A stretch of 64,000 bases of DNA, taken from NCBI GenBank assembly GCA_045590215.1, contig JAZNQO010000026.1, positions 124,001 through 188,000 on the forward strand. The letters run 5' to 3'. Numbering within the stretch: position 1 is the first letter of the stretch; each line of letters begins with the position of its first letter. This DNA is from RUG563 sp045590215. Lineage in GTDB: Bacteria > Bacillota > Clostridia > Christensenellales > Aristaeellaceae. This document shows, one piece after another, positions 1 to 7,147 of the stretch. The position numbers and the translations under genes are program-made. The notes beneath the pieces were generated by a model, which was not told the origin of the DNA, made no database searches, and saw only the letters and a list, made by a program, of their open reading frames with translations.

Positions 1-11
1 GTTTTAAGAAA

Positions 12-1760
12 TTACTTGCTGTACTTTTCCCGCTTGATGTAGTGGGTGTGGAGCAGCTCATGAGCCTTATGGCTGTTGGGCGTGCCCAGATATTCGGCGT
101 ACAGCTTCTTCACCTGTTCGTTTTCGTGGCTCTTGCGGCTGGGCTTGCCGGCATCTTCGCCGTACAGTGCCTTGGCACGTTCCACCTTGGGATCGCAGGT
201 CAGCTTCACCTGAGAAGGCACGATGGGCTGGCCGCCGCCCGTCACGCAGCCGCCGGGGCAGCCCATGACTTCGATGAAGGTATAGTTCTTTTCGCCGGAC
301 TTGATCATATCAAGCAGCTTGGAAGCATTGCCGGTGCCATGGGCCACAGCCACGCTCACATCCAGATCGCCAACCTTCACGGTGGCTTCCTTGATGCCTT
401 CCACGCCGCGGACAGCGTCAAAGTCCACATTATCCAGTTCGTCGCCGGTAATCAGGTTATAGGCGGTACGCAGAGCAGCTTCCATAACGCCGCCGGTGGC
501 ACCGAAGATTACGGCTGCGCCGGTGGATTCGCCCAGCAAATCGTCGAAGTCTTCGTCGGGCAACTGGTTGAAGTCGATACCGGCTTCCTTGATCATGTGA
601 GCCAGCTCACGGGTGGTGATTACTTCGTCCACGTCCGGATAGCCGGAGGCAGCCAGTTCTTCACGGGTGGCTTCAAACTTCTTGGCCGTGCAGGGCATGA
701 CGGATACAACCTTGATGTCCTTGGGGTCAATGCCCATTTTTTCGGCGTAGTAGCTCTTGGTCACAGCACCCAGCATCTCATGGGGAGATTTGCAGCTGGA
801 CAGGTTGGGAATGAATTCGGGATAGTAGGTTTCGCAGAACTTGATCCAGCCGGGAGAGCAGCTGGTGATCATGGGTAGCACGCCACCTTCGGTGACACGC
901 TTTACCAGTTCCGTGCCTTCTTCCATGATGGTCAGGTCGGCAGCGAAATCAGTATCGAACACCTTGTCAAAGCCCAGACGACGCAGCGCAGCGACCATCT
1001 TGCCGGTGACACAGGTGCCCATAGGCAGGCCGAATTCTTCGCCAAGGGCGGCACGCACGGCGGGGGCAGGCTGCACAACCACATGCTTGGTGGTATCGTT
1101 GATCAGGTCCCACACCTTCTTGGTGGAGTCCTTTTCATACAGAGCACCCACGGGGCAAGCCGTGATGCACTGGCCGCAGTTGATGCAGGCCATGTCGTTG
1201 AGCTTGAGGTTCCAGGGAGATTCGATGGAAGTCACAAAGCCACGGTTCACAGCACCGATCACGCCAATGTTCTGCACCTTATCGCAGGTGGCAACGCAGC
1301 GGCGGCACAGGATGCACTTATTGTTATCACGAACGATGGAAGGAGAAGCATCATCGATAGCATACTCATTCCGGTCGCCCTTGAAAGCATCGCCGTTTTC
1401 CACGCCCAGGTCACGGCACATCTGCTGCAGTTCGCAGTTGGTGGAGCGGGGGCAGGTCAGGCAGCTCTTATCGTGATTGGAAAGAACCAGTTCCAGCAAC
1501 GTCTTGCGGTAGGAACGGATTTCGGGGGTATTGGTTTTGACCACCATACCGTCGGTGGCAGGAAGCACGCAGGCAGCCTGCAGGCCACGGCCGCCGGCAT
1601 TTACCACGCACATACGGCAAGCACCGATGGCGTTAACGTCCTTCAGATAGCACAGCGTGGGGATATTGATACCAGCCTTTTTGGCAGCCTCCAGAACGGT
1701 CGTGCCGGCAGGCACCTCAACCTTTACGCCGTCAATCGTAAGGGTAATGAAGTTTTCCAT
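12..1760 (-). CDS. hydA: [FeFe] hydrogenase catalytic subunit HydA (trimeric, NADH-linked type)
   Basis: Catalytic subunit of a cytoplasmic [FeFe] hydrogenase that reduces protons to H2 or the reverse. The 582-residue protein starts with a [2Fe-2S] plant-ferredoxin domain (C37, C48, C51, C64), followed by the His-ligated cluster motif (H-x3-C-x2-C-x5-C, about residues 95-107) and two [4Fe-4S] motifs (CILCRRC and CINCGQC). The H-cluster domain has L1 TSCSPGW near residue 300, L2 MPCTAKKFE near 353 and L3 EVMGCPGGCVTGGGQP near 497. L1 differs from the usual TSCCPGW because the second adjacent Cys is Ser. It is the last gene of a five-gene operon with nuoE- and nuoF-like subunits, which in this family points to an NADH-dependent or electron-bifurcating HydABC enzyme (inference). 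The ATG at 1760 is preceded by GGAGG. The gene is complete, with TAA at 12-14. Confidence 0.96.
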   Translation of the reverse strand: MENFITLTIDGVKVEVPAGTTVLEAAKKAGINIPTLCYLKDVNAIGACRMCVVNAGGRGLQAACVLPATDGMVVKTNTPEIRSYRKTLLELVLSNHDKSCLTCPRSTNCELQQMCRDLGVENGDAFKGDRNEYAIDDASPSIVRDNNKCILCRRCVATCDKVQNIGVIGAVNRGFVTSIESPWNLKLNDMACINCGQCITACPVGALYEKDSTKKVWDLINDTTKHVVVQPAPAVRAALGEEFGLPMGTCVTGKMVAALRRLGFDKVFDTDFAADLTIMEEGTELVKRVTEGGVLPMITSCSPGWIKFCETYYPEFIPNLSSCKSPHEMLGAVTKSYYAEKMGIDPKDIKVVSVMPCTAKKFEATREELAASGYPDVDEVITTRELAHMIKEAGIDFNQLPDEDFDDLLGESTGAAVIFGATGGVMEAALRTAYNLITGDELDNVDFDAVRGVEGIKEATVKVGDLDVSVAVAHGTGNASKLLDMIKSGEKNYTFIEVMGCPGGCVTGGGQPIVPSQVKLTCDPKVERAKALYGEDAGKPSRKSHENEQVKKLYAEYLGTPNSHKAHELLHTHYIKREKYSK

Positions 1761-1782
1761 TTCATTTTCCTCCTTGCACGTA

Positions 1783-3579
1783 TCAGATCTTCACGATGGC
1801 GCCGAAGCGGCACTTTTCGATGCAAGCACCGCACTTGAGGCACTTGACAGTATCAATCTTATGAATTTCCTTCACATTGCCAGAGATTGCACCGGCAGGG
1901 CAAATCTTGGAGCACAGCGTGCAGCCACGGCACTTGTCGGTGATGACATACTGCAGCAGCTTCTGGCAGTGGTGAGCAGGGCACTTCTTTTCCTTGATAT
2001 GTGCTTCGTATTCGTGACGGAAGAACTTGAGGGTAGACAATACGGGGTTGGGAGCCGTCTGACCCAGACCGCACAGAGCGGTAGACTTGATGGTGTTGGC
2101 CAGATTTTCCAGTTTTTCGATATCGCCTTCTTCGCCCTTGCCTTCTACGATGCGTTCCAGGATTTCCAGCATGCGGCGGGTGCCGATGCGGCAGGGAGCG
2201 CACTTACCGCAGCTTTCGTCCACGGTGAAGTCCAGGAAGAAGCGAGCGATGTCAACCATGCAGTTGTCTTCGTCCATGACGATCATACCGCCAGAGCCCA
2301 TCATGGAGCCGGCAGCGATCAGGTTGTCATAATCAACGGGGGTATCCAGCAGTTCAGCAGGCAAGCAGCCGCCGGAGGGGCCGCCGGTCTGCACAGCCTT
2401 GAAGGCCTTGCCGTTGGGAATGCCGCCGCCGATATCATAGATGATGGTGCGAAGCGGCGTGCCCATGGGCACTTCCACCAGACCTGTGTTATTGATCTTG
2501 CCGCCCAGAGCGAACACCTTCGTGCCCTTGCTCTTTTCAGTGCCCATTTCGCAGAACCAATCAGCACCATTGAGGATAATCTGGGGCACGTTGGCATAGG
2601 TTTCCACGTTATTGAGCATGGTGGGCTTTGCAAACAGACCCTTCACAGCAGGGAAAGGAGGACGGGGCGTGGGTTCGCCACGCTTGCCTTCGATGGAACG
2701 CATGAGAGCGGTTTCTTCGCCGCAGACGAAAGCACCGGCACCCAGACGGATCTTCAGGTCAAAGTTGAAGCCGGTTTCAAAGATGTTTTTGCCCAGCAGG
2801 CCGTATTCATGTGCCTGCTTGATAGCGATTTCCAAACGCTTCACAGCGATGGGATATTCGGCACGCACGTACACATAGCCTTCGGAAGCACCGATGGCAT
2901 AACCGGCAATGGCCATAGCTTCGATGACGGCATGGGGGTCGCCTTCCAGAATGGAGCGGTCCATGAAAGCACCGGGGTCGCCTTCGTCAGCGTTGCAGGC
3001 AACGTACTTCTGATCAGCCTGGGAATTATAGGTGAACTTCCACTTCAGGCCCGTGGGGAAACCGCCGCCACCACGGCCACGCAGGCCGGACTTGAGGATT
3101 TCGTCGATGACTTCTTCACGGGTCATCTTCGTCAGAGCCTTTTCCAGAGCCATGTAACCATCGAAAGCGATGTATTCGTCGATGTTTTCAGGGTCAATCA
3201 CGCCGCAGTTGCGCAGAGCGACACGCTTCTGATACTTGTAGAAGTTGATGTCGTTGAGGCTCTTGTTGGCGTTCTGTTCGTGGGTAGCATGGTCAGAATA
3301 GACCAGATGCTGCACTTTGCGGCCCTTCAAAAGATGTTCGGACACGATTTCGTCCACATCTTCCACCCGTACACGGGAATAGAAGGTGCCTTCGGGGTAC
3401 ACGATAACAACGGGGCCAGCTTCGCACAGACCGAAGCAACCGGTGCGGATAACCTTTACTTCCTTATCCAGGCCGGCTTCGGCAATCTTCTGCTCGAAGC
3501 GTTCAATAATCTGCGTGGAGCCGGAAGACGTACAGCCGGTACCGCCGCAGCAAAGCACATGAGCGCGATAGATATCCAT
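1783..3579 (-). CDS. hydB: NuoF/HydB-like flavoprotein subunit of the hydrogenase
   Basis: NAD(P)H-oxidising flavin subunit of the trimeric hydrogenase. Of 598 residues, the N-terminus is a thioredoxin-like [2Fe-2S] domain (CCGGTGCTSSGS then CFGLCEAGP). Next come the FMN/NADH-binding Complex I 51-kDa core (GRGGGGFPTGLKWKF and CNADEGDPGAF), the SLBB region, a [4Fe-4S] site (SCGKCAPCRIGTRRM), and a C-terminal two-cluster ferredoxin domain (CRGCTLCSKICP and CLKCGACIEKC). The longest frame opens at a TTG at 3585, but the ATG at 3579 has GGAGG eight bases upstream and is preferred. It lies 22 bases upstream of hydA and downstream of the HndB-like gene, in one transcription unit. The extra C-terminal ferredoxin domain is typical of bifurcating HydB and NADP-reducing HndC rather than respiratory NuoF. 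Confidence 0.95.
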   Translation of the reverse strand: MDIYRAHVLCCGGTGCTSSGSTQIIERFEQKIAEAGLDKEVKVIRTGCFGLCEAGPVVIVYPEGTFYSRVRVEDVDEIVSEHLLKGRKVQHLVYSDHATHEQNANKSLNDINFYKYQKRVALRNCGVIDPENIDEYIAFDGYMALEKALTKMTREEVIDEILKSGLRGRGGGGFPTGLKWKFTYNSQADQKYVACNADEGDPGAFMDRSILEGDPHAVIEAMAIAGYAIGASEGYVYVRAEYPIAVKRLEIAIKQAHEYGLLGKNIFETGFNFDLKIRLGAGAFVCGEETALMRSIEGKRGEPTPRPPFPAVKGLFAKPTMLNNVETYANVPQIILNGADWFCEMGTEKSKGTKVFALGGKINNTGLVEVPMGTPLRTIIYDIGGGIPNGKAFKAVQTGGPSGGCLPAELLDTPVDYDNLIAAGSMMGSGGMIVMDEDNCMVDIARFFLDFTVDESCGKCAPCRIGTRRMLEILERIVEGKGEEGDIEKLENLANTIKSTALCGLGQTAPNPVLSTLKFFRHEYEAHIKEKKCPAHHCQKLLQYVITDKCRGCTLCSKICPAGAISGNVKEIHKIDTVKCLKCGACIEKCRFGAIVKI

Positions 3580-3609
3580 GAGCAATTCCTCCTATAGCGG
3601 TAAGCTTTA

Positions 3610-3984
3610 TTATGCTTCAGTAGCACCGATGGTGTATTCTTCCACGGGACGGCCGTTGACAATATGTTCAGCAACCACACGGGCAACCTTTTCAGGGGTC
3701 ATGTGAACATAGGTCACCTTTTCCTGGCCGGGCACATAAACGTCCACCATGGGCTCCAGACGGCACATGCCGATGCAGCCGGTCTGGCTGACGGTCACGT
3801 TGCCAAGGCCCCGCTTATCGGCTTCTTCCATGAAGCCCAGCATCACGGGACGAGCACCGGCGGCGATGCCGCAGGTAGCCATACCAACCACCACACGGAT
3901 GGTTTCATTTTCATCTTCCTTGCGCAGGTTGATGCGGTTCAGGGTCTTTTGACGAATGGCTTGCAGTTCAGCCAAAGACTTCAT
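3610..3984 (-). CDS. hndB: Thioredoxin-like [2Fe-2S] ferredoxin, HndB-type hydrogenase subunit
   Basis: Small 124-residue [2Fe-2S] protein of the thioredoxin-like ferredoxin family, as in HndB of NADP-reducing hydrogenases. Cluster ligands appear as CGIAAGA (about residue 38) and TGCIGMCRLEP (about 70-77). The N-terminal 25 residues (MKSLAELQAIRQKTLNRINL) form a charged helix usual for this family. The ATG overlaps the TGA of the upstream GHKL gene by four bases (ATGA at 3981-3984), so translation is probably coupled. Its likely role is to carry electrons between the NuoE/NuoF-like flavin module and HydA. Sited in the hydrogenase operon, so hydrogenase function is well supported, but the exact electron path is not readable from sequence. 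Confidence 0.9.
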   Translation of the reverse strand: MKSLAELQAIRQKTLNRINLRKEDENETIRVVVGMATCGIAAGARPVMLGFMEEADKRGLGNVTVSQTGCIGMCRLEPMVDVYVPGQEKVTYVHMTPEKVARVVAEHIVNGRPVEEYTIGATEA

Positions 3985-4535
3985 AAGACGACACCTCCAA
4001 ATATCGGTTCAATTTCTTCTCGCAGGGATGTATCCATCCAAGCGATAATTTCTGGTTCATTAAGCGGAACCCCATCCAGCACTTCCCGGATTTGCCTCGT
4101 ATCGAAGGTCATTTCTCCTTTTTGCGATTTGCAGTAAAGAAGAAATTCCGGCTTATCGGGATTGGCGGATACAAGGGTGACAACCGTTCCCGCTATGTCT
4201 CCAAGGGGCAGACAATCAATGGAAGCGGTGTCCATGGTTGCGCGAAGCACGGTTCCCTTCCCCACTTCACTTTCAAGGCGCAAATCTCCACCGGCCAAGC
4301 GGCAGTTTTCTGCCATCATGGGAATCCCAAGCCCAACTTTTCTGGTGGTTCTGGTGGTGGCAAAGGGGCTCATGACCCGCTTTAGCAGCTCCTCATCCAT
4401 GCCGCAGCCGTCATCCTGAATAATAATGGAAAGAATACCATTATCCTCCCGGATAATTTTCAGCTGCACCAAGGTAGCTTCCGCCCGGATGCTGTTTTGC
4501 GCCAAATCAAGAATATGGAGAGAAAGATCACGCAT
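3981..4535 (-). CDS. GHKL-type ATPase (histidine-kinase-like ATP-binding protein) in the hydrogenase operon
   Basis: A stand-alone GHKL ATP-binding domain of 184 residues. The N box (DLAQNSIRA, about residue 9-17), G1 box (QDDGCGMD) and G2 box (GLGIPM) are all present, but there is no dimerisation/phosphoacceptor histidine domain, no sensor domain and no membrane segment. The C-terminal 80 residues (after TASIDCLP) are not recognisable. The longer frame opens at 4616 inside nuoE; the ATG at 4535 gives the family-typical start MRDLSLHILDLAQNSI. Genes of this kind recur between nuoE and hndB homologues in clostridial hydrogenase operons (established context), but I know of no demonstrated biochemical role. 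It may be a serine kinase/anti-sigma-like switch or an assembly ATPase (inference). Confidence 0.85.
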   Translation of the reverse strand: MRDLSLHILDLAQNSIRAEATLVQLKIIREDNGILSIIIQDDGCGMDEELLKRVMSPFATTRTTRKVGLGIPMMAENCRLAGGDLRLESEVGKGTVLRATMDTASIDCLPLGDIAGTVVTLVSANPDKPEFLLYCKSQKGEMTFDTRQIREVLDGVPLNEPEIIAWMDTSLREEIEPIFGGVVL

Positions 4536-4539
4536 AGCT

Positions 4540-5022
4540 TCAGGCCTGTTCCATTTCCTTATACTTGGCAATAATACCGGGGATATCGTCCGGCGTAAGA
4601 CGGCCGTAAACTTCATCGTTCACAGTCATAACAGGTGCAAGGCCGCAGGCACCCAGGCAGCGGGTGGCGTTCAGGGTGAACAGGCCGTCGGCAGAAGTTT
4701 TGCCAACGGGAGTGTTCAGCACTTCGCTCAGCTTATCCAGCACCTTCTGACTGCCCTTTACATAGCAGGCAGTGCCCATGCAAACGCTGATGATGTACTT
4801 ACCGGCAGGTTCCAGAGTGAACTGGGCATAGAACGTTGCTACGCCGTAAACCTCGCTCAGCGTAACACCCAGACCTTCAGCGATGATTTTCTGAACGTCC
4901 ATGGGCACGCAACCGAAGATACCCTGTGCCTTCTGCAGCACGGGCATCAGCGCACCGGGCTGATCCTTCAGCTCTTCAATGGCTTGCTGAAGCAGATCAT
5001 ACTTTTCTTTCATGTCCGGCAT
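4540..5022 (-). CDS. hydC: NuoE/HydC-like [2Fe-2S] subunit of the hydrogenase
   Basis: First gene of the hydrogenase operon, 160 residues. It is a thioredoxin-fold [2Fe-2S] protein of the Complex I 24-kDa family. An N-terminal helical bundle (LQQAIEELKDQPGALMPVLQ) is followed by the ligand pairs C-x4-C (VCMGTACYVKG) and C-x3-C (RCLGACGLAP). It pairs with the NuoF-like subunit to make the NADH-oxidising flavin module. The ATG at 5022 has AGGAGG 12 bases upstream, a slightly long spacing. A second ATG at 5013 is possible but worse placed. I see no convincing sigma-70 promoter in the AT-rich stretch 5023-5290 that separates it from the divergent MATE gene. Confidence 0.93.
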   Translation of the reverse strand: MPDMKEKYDLLQQAIEELKDQPGALMPVLQKAQGIFGCVPMDVQKIIAEGLGVTLSEVYGVATFYAQFTLEPAGKYIISVCMGTACYVKGSQKVLDKLSEVLNTPVGKTSADGLFTLNATRCLGACGLAPVMTVNDEVYGRLTPDDIPGIIAKYKEMEQA

Positions 5023-5290
5023 GATGGTATATACCCTCCTTTATTCTCATAGCCTTTTCAGGCATTTTGGTTTACCATCGTATATGATAACATACTTTTC
5101 TCATAAATGCACGAACATTTTTCAAAAAATTCGGTCAAAATTTGCTGTATTTTCAGATAATTCTCACCAATTGTGGTTTTATCTAAAAAATATTCATATT
5201 TTCTCTTGCTCTTTTTTCCAAGATGCGGTATGTTGTATGGGTGTGTTTCATCGCATTTTAGCGAATTATTTTCGGGAAAGGATTTATATC

Positions 5291-6691
5291 ATGGCAAAAA
5301 GAACGCAACAGGATTTCACAACCGGCTCCATATCCAAGGGGCTGATCACCTTTGCCGCGCCCTTCCTGCTCTCCAACATTTTGCAGGCGCTTTACGGCGC
5401 AGTGGATATGTGGGTGGTAGGCAATTTCTCCTCCGCTGACGCCGCTGTTCGCACGGCCATTTTATCCGGCGTCAATATCGGTAGCCAGATCACCCATATG
5501 GTGGCCATGGCCGTCAGCGGCCTTACAGTTTCCGGCACGGTGCTGGTAGGCCAATATATCGGAGCCAGAAAGCAAAAAGATGCTTCAGAAACTGTTGGCA
5601 CGATGTTTTCCATGCTGTTCATTGCTGCCCTTGTGCTGACGGGGCTGATGATTGCCCTGTCCACGCCCCTTTTGCAATTGCTCAATACCCCTCAAGAATC
5701 CTTTTCTCACGCCAGGGAATATCTAATCATCTGCCTTATCGGCACGGTTTTCATTTTCGGCTATAACGCCATCAGCTCCATCCAAAGGGGCATGGGCGAT
5801 TCTGTGCGGCCTTTATATTTCGTGGGGATTGCCTGTTTCATCAATATCATCCTTGACCTTGTATTTGTAAAATCCATGGGGCTGGGTGCTGCCGGTGCTG
5901 CATGGGCTACTGTGATTGCCCAGGCCATCAGCTTCCTCATTGCCGCTTTTTATCTTGGCCGTTCCCGCTTCATTTTCGATTTCAAGCTGCGCTCTTTCCG
6001 GATTCAGAAGGAAAAAATGCGCATGATGATCAAGCTTGGTATTCCCTCTTCCGTCCAGAGCATCATCGTGAACATTTCTTTCCTTGTGATGTCCGCTGTT
6101 GTAAATACCATCGGCGGTGTGGTGGCCTCTGCTGCCGTGGGCATTGCCGGAAAGTTCAATTCCTTCGCCATTTTGCCTGCTGTTGCCATGTCCAACTCCG
6201 TCAGTGCTTATGCCGCCCAGAATATCGGTGCCCGGTTCCATGACAGAGCCAGAAAGTGCCTGAATGTGGGTATTGCCATCGCCCTTTCCATCAGCGTTGC
6301 CATTTTCGCCCTTGTGCAGCTTTTCCCCGAAACCATCATCGGCTTCTTCGACGGCAACCCCGAAACCATCAAAAGCGGCGTCGAATATATGCGCACTTTC
6401 TCCATTGAATACCTGTTCATTCCCATCCTCTTTTGCATCAACGGCCTCATTATGGGTGCCGGGCACACCTTCTTTACCCTCATTTCCGGCACGATTTCTT
6501 CCCTCTTCCTGCGCATCCCTGTAGCCATCATTTTCGGCTCTGTGCTCAAAATGGGGCTCACCGGCGTTGGCCTTGCCGGCCCTGCCGCCACCCTTGCCGG
6601 TGTCCTTTTAGCCGCATGGTTCCTGCTCACAGGCCGCTGGCTGAAGGATAAAACAGGCATTCGCCGGGAACAGGAAGCGGAAAATGCCTGA
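5291..6691 (+). CDS. MATE family multidrug/sodium antiporter
   Basis: Inner-membrane efflux protein of the multi-antimicrobial extrusion (MATE) family, 466 residues with about 12 hydrophobic segments in two related halves. Family features include the early FAAPFLLSNILQALYGAVDMW segment region and repeated polar residues within helices. Such proteins export cationic or metabolite substrates in exchange for Na+ or H+; the substrate cannot be told. A longer frame reaches back to 5012, but the ATG at 5291 (MAKRTQQDFTTGSISKGL) has GGAAAGGAT immediately upstream and matches clostridial MATE N-termini. It is divergent from the hydrogenase operon and followed by secG with its own promoter. No terminator is evident after its stop. 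Confidence 0.92.
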   Translation: MAKRTQQDFTTGSISKGLITFAAPFLLSNILQALYGAVDMWVVGNFSSADAAVRTAILSGVNIGSQITHMVAMAVSGLTVSGTVLVGQYIGARKQKDASETVGTMFSMLFIAALVLTGLMIALSTPLLQLLNTPQESFSHAREYLIICLIGTVFIFGYNAISSIQRGMGDSVRPLYFVGIACFINIILDLVFVKSMGLGAAGAAWATVIAQAISFLIAAFYLGRSRFIFDFKLRSFRIQKEKMRMMIKLGIPSSVQSIIVNISFLVMSAVVNTIGGVVASAAVGIAGKFNSFAILPAVAMSNSVSAYAAQNIGARFHDRARKCLNVGIAIALSISVAIFALVQLFPETIIGFFDGNPETIKSGVEYMRTFSIEYLFIPILFCINGLIMGAGHTFFTLISGTISSLFLRIPVAIIFGSVLKMGLTGVGLAGPAATLAGVLLAAWFLLTGRWLKDKTGIRREQEAENA

Positions 6692-6738
6692 AAATGACCG
6701 TTTCTGAAAATTTTCTTTGCAGATTTTCATTCTGTCGC

Positions 6739-6767
6739 TTGTAATTTTTTCATTGATATGATACAAT
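6739..6767 (+). promoter_or_regulatory. Probable sigma-70 promoter for secG
   Basis: -35 TTGTAA (6739-6744) and -10 TACAAT (6762-6767) with a 17-base spacer, about 30 bases upstream of the secG start. Confidence 0.6.
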
Positions 6768-6801
6768 CATTTGCGTTGAATTCAAGGAGGTACGATTTAC
6801 T

Positions 6802-7044
6802 ATGGCTTTTCTGAATGTTCTGACTATTGTTCTGATGGTCATCGCTTCCATCGCGCTGATCGTAAGTGTTTTGATGCAGTCCTCTGATGATAGCGGTCTG
6901 GGTGCCCTCTCTGGCAGCACCAGCGAATCCTTCTTCAGCAAAAACAAGATGAACACCCTGGAAGGCAAGCTGGCCATGATCACCAAATTCTCCGCCATCG
7001 CCTTTGTTGTGCTGGCGTTGATCATGCTCATCATCCCCGGCTGA
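6802..7044 (+). CDS. secG: Protein translocase subunit SecG
   Basis: Small integral membrane subunit of the SecYEG export channel. It has 80 residues with two transmembrane segments (about 5-24 and 58-78) separated by the conserved loop (LMQSSDDSGLGALSG and SESFFSKNKMNTLEGKL), which is diagnostic of SecG. A strong SD (AAGGAGG) lies 10 bases upstream. In many Firmicutes secG is followed by rnr and smpB; here it is followed by a terminator and an ABC-F gene instead. Confidence 0.95.
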   Translation: MAFLNVLTIVLMVIASIALIVSVLMQSSDDSGLGALSGSTSESFFSKNKMNTLEGKLAMITKFSAIAFVVLALIMLIIPG

Positions 7045-7080
7045 TTACAGGTATCAAAACAAAGCGGGCATTCCGCTGAC

Positions 7081-7114
7081 AGGGCTGACGTTTGTTTTGT
7101 CAGCCCTTTCTTTG
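7081..7114 (+). terminator. Rho-independent terminator after secG
   Basis: Stem AGGGCTGAC (7081-7089) pairs perfectly with GTCAGCCCT (7099-7107), with a nine-base loop, followed by TTCTTT. A smaller hairpin (AGCGG/CCGCT, 7063-7077) precedes it. The ABC-F gene starts only 33 bases downstream with no obvious promoter between, so read-through may be regulated. Confidence 0.8.
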
Positions 7115-7147
7115 CGTAATAATCATCTTTTATTTGCAGGTGTATTT

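Noticed and set aside
5023..5290. Promoters or Rex operator between the hydrogenase operon and the MATE gene
   Set aside because: The stretch is AT-rich, with -10-like hexamers (TATCAT on the minus strand near 5086), but no acceptable -35 at 16-18 bases and no Rex-type palindrome could be read with confidence.
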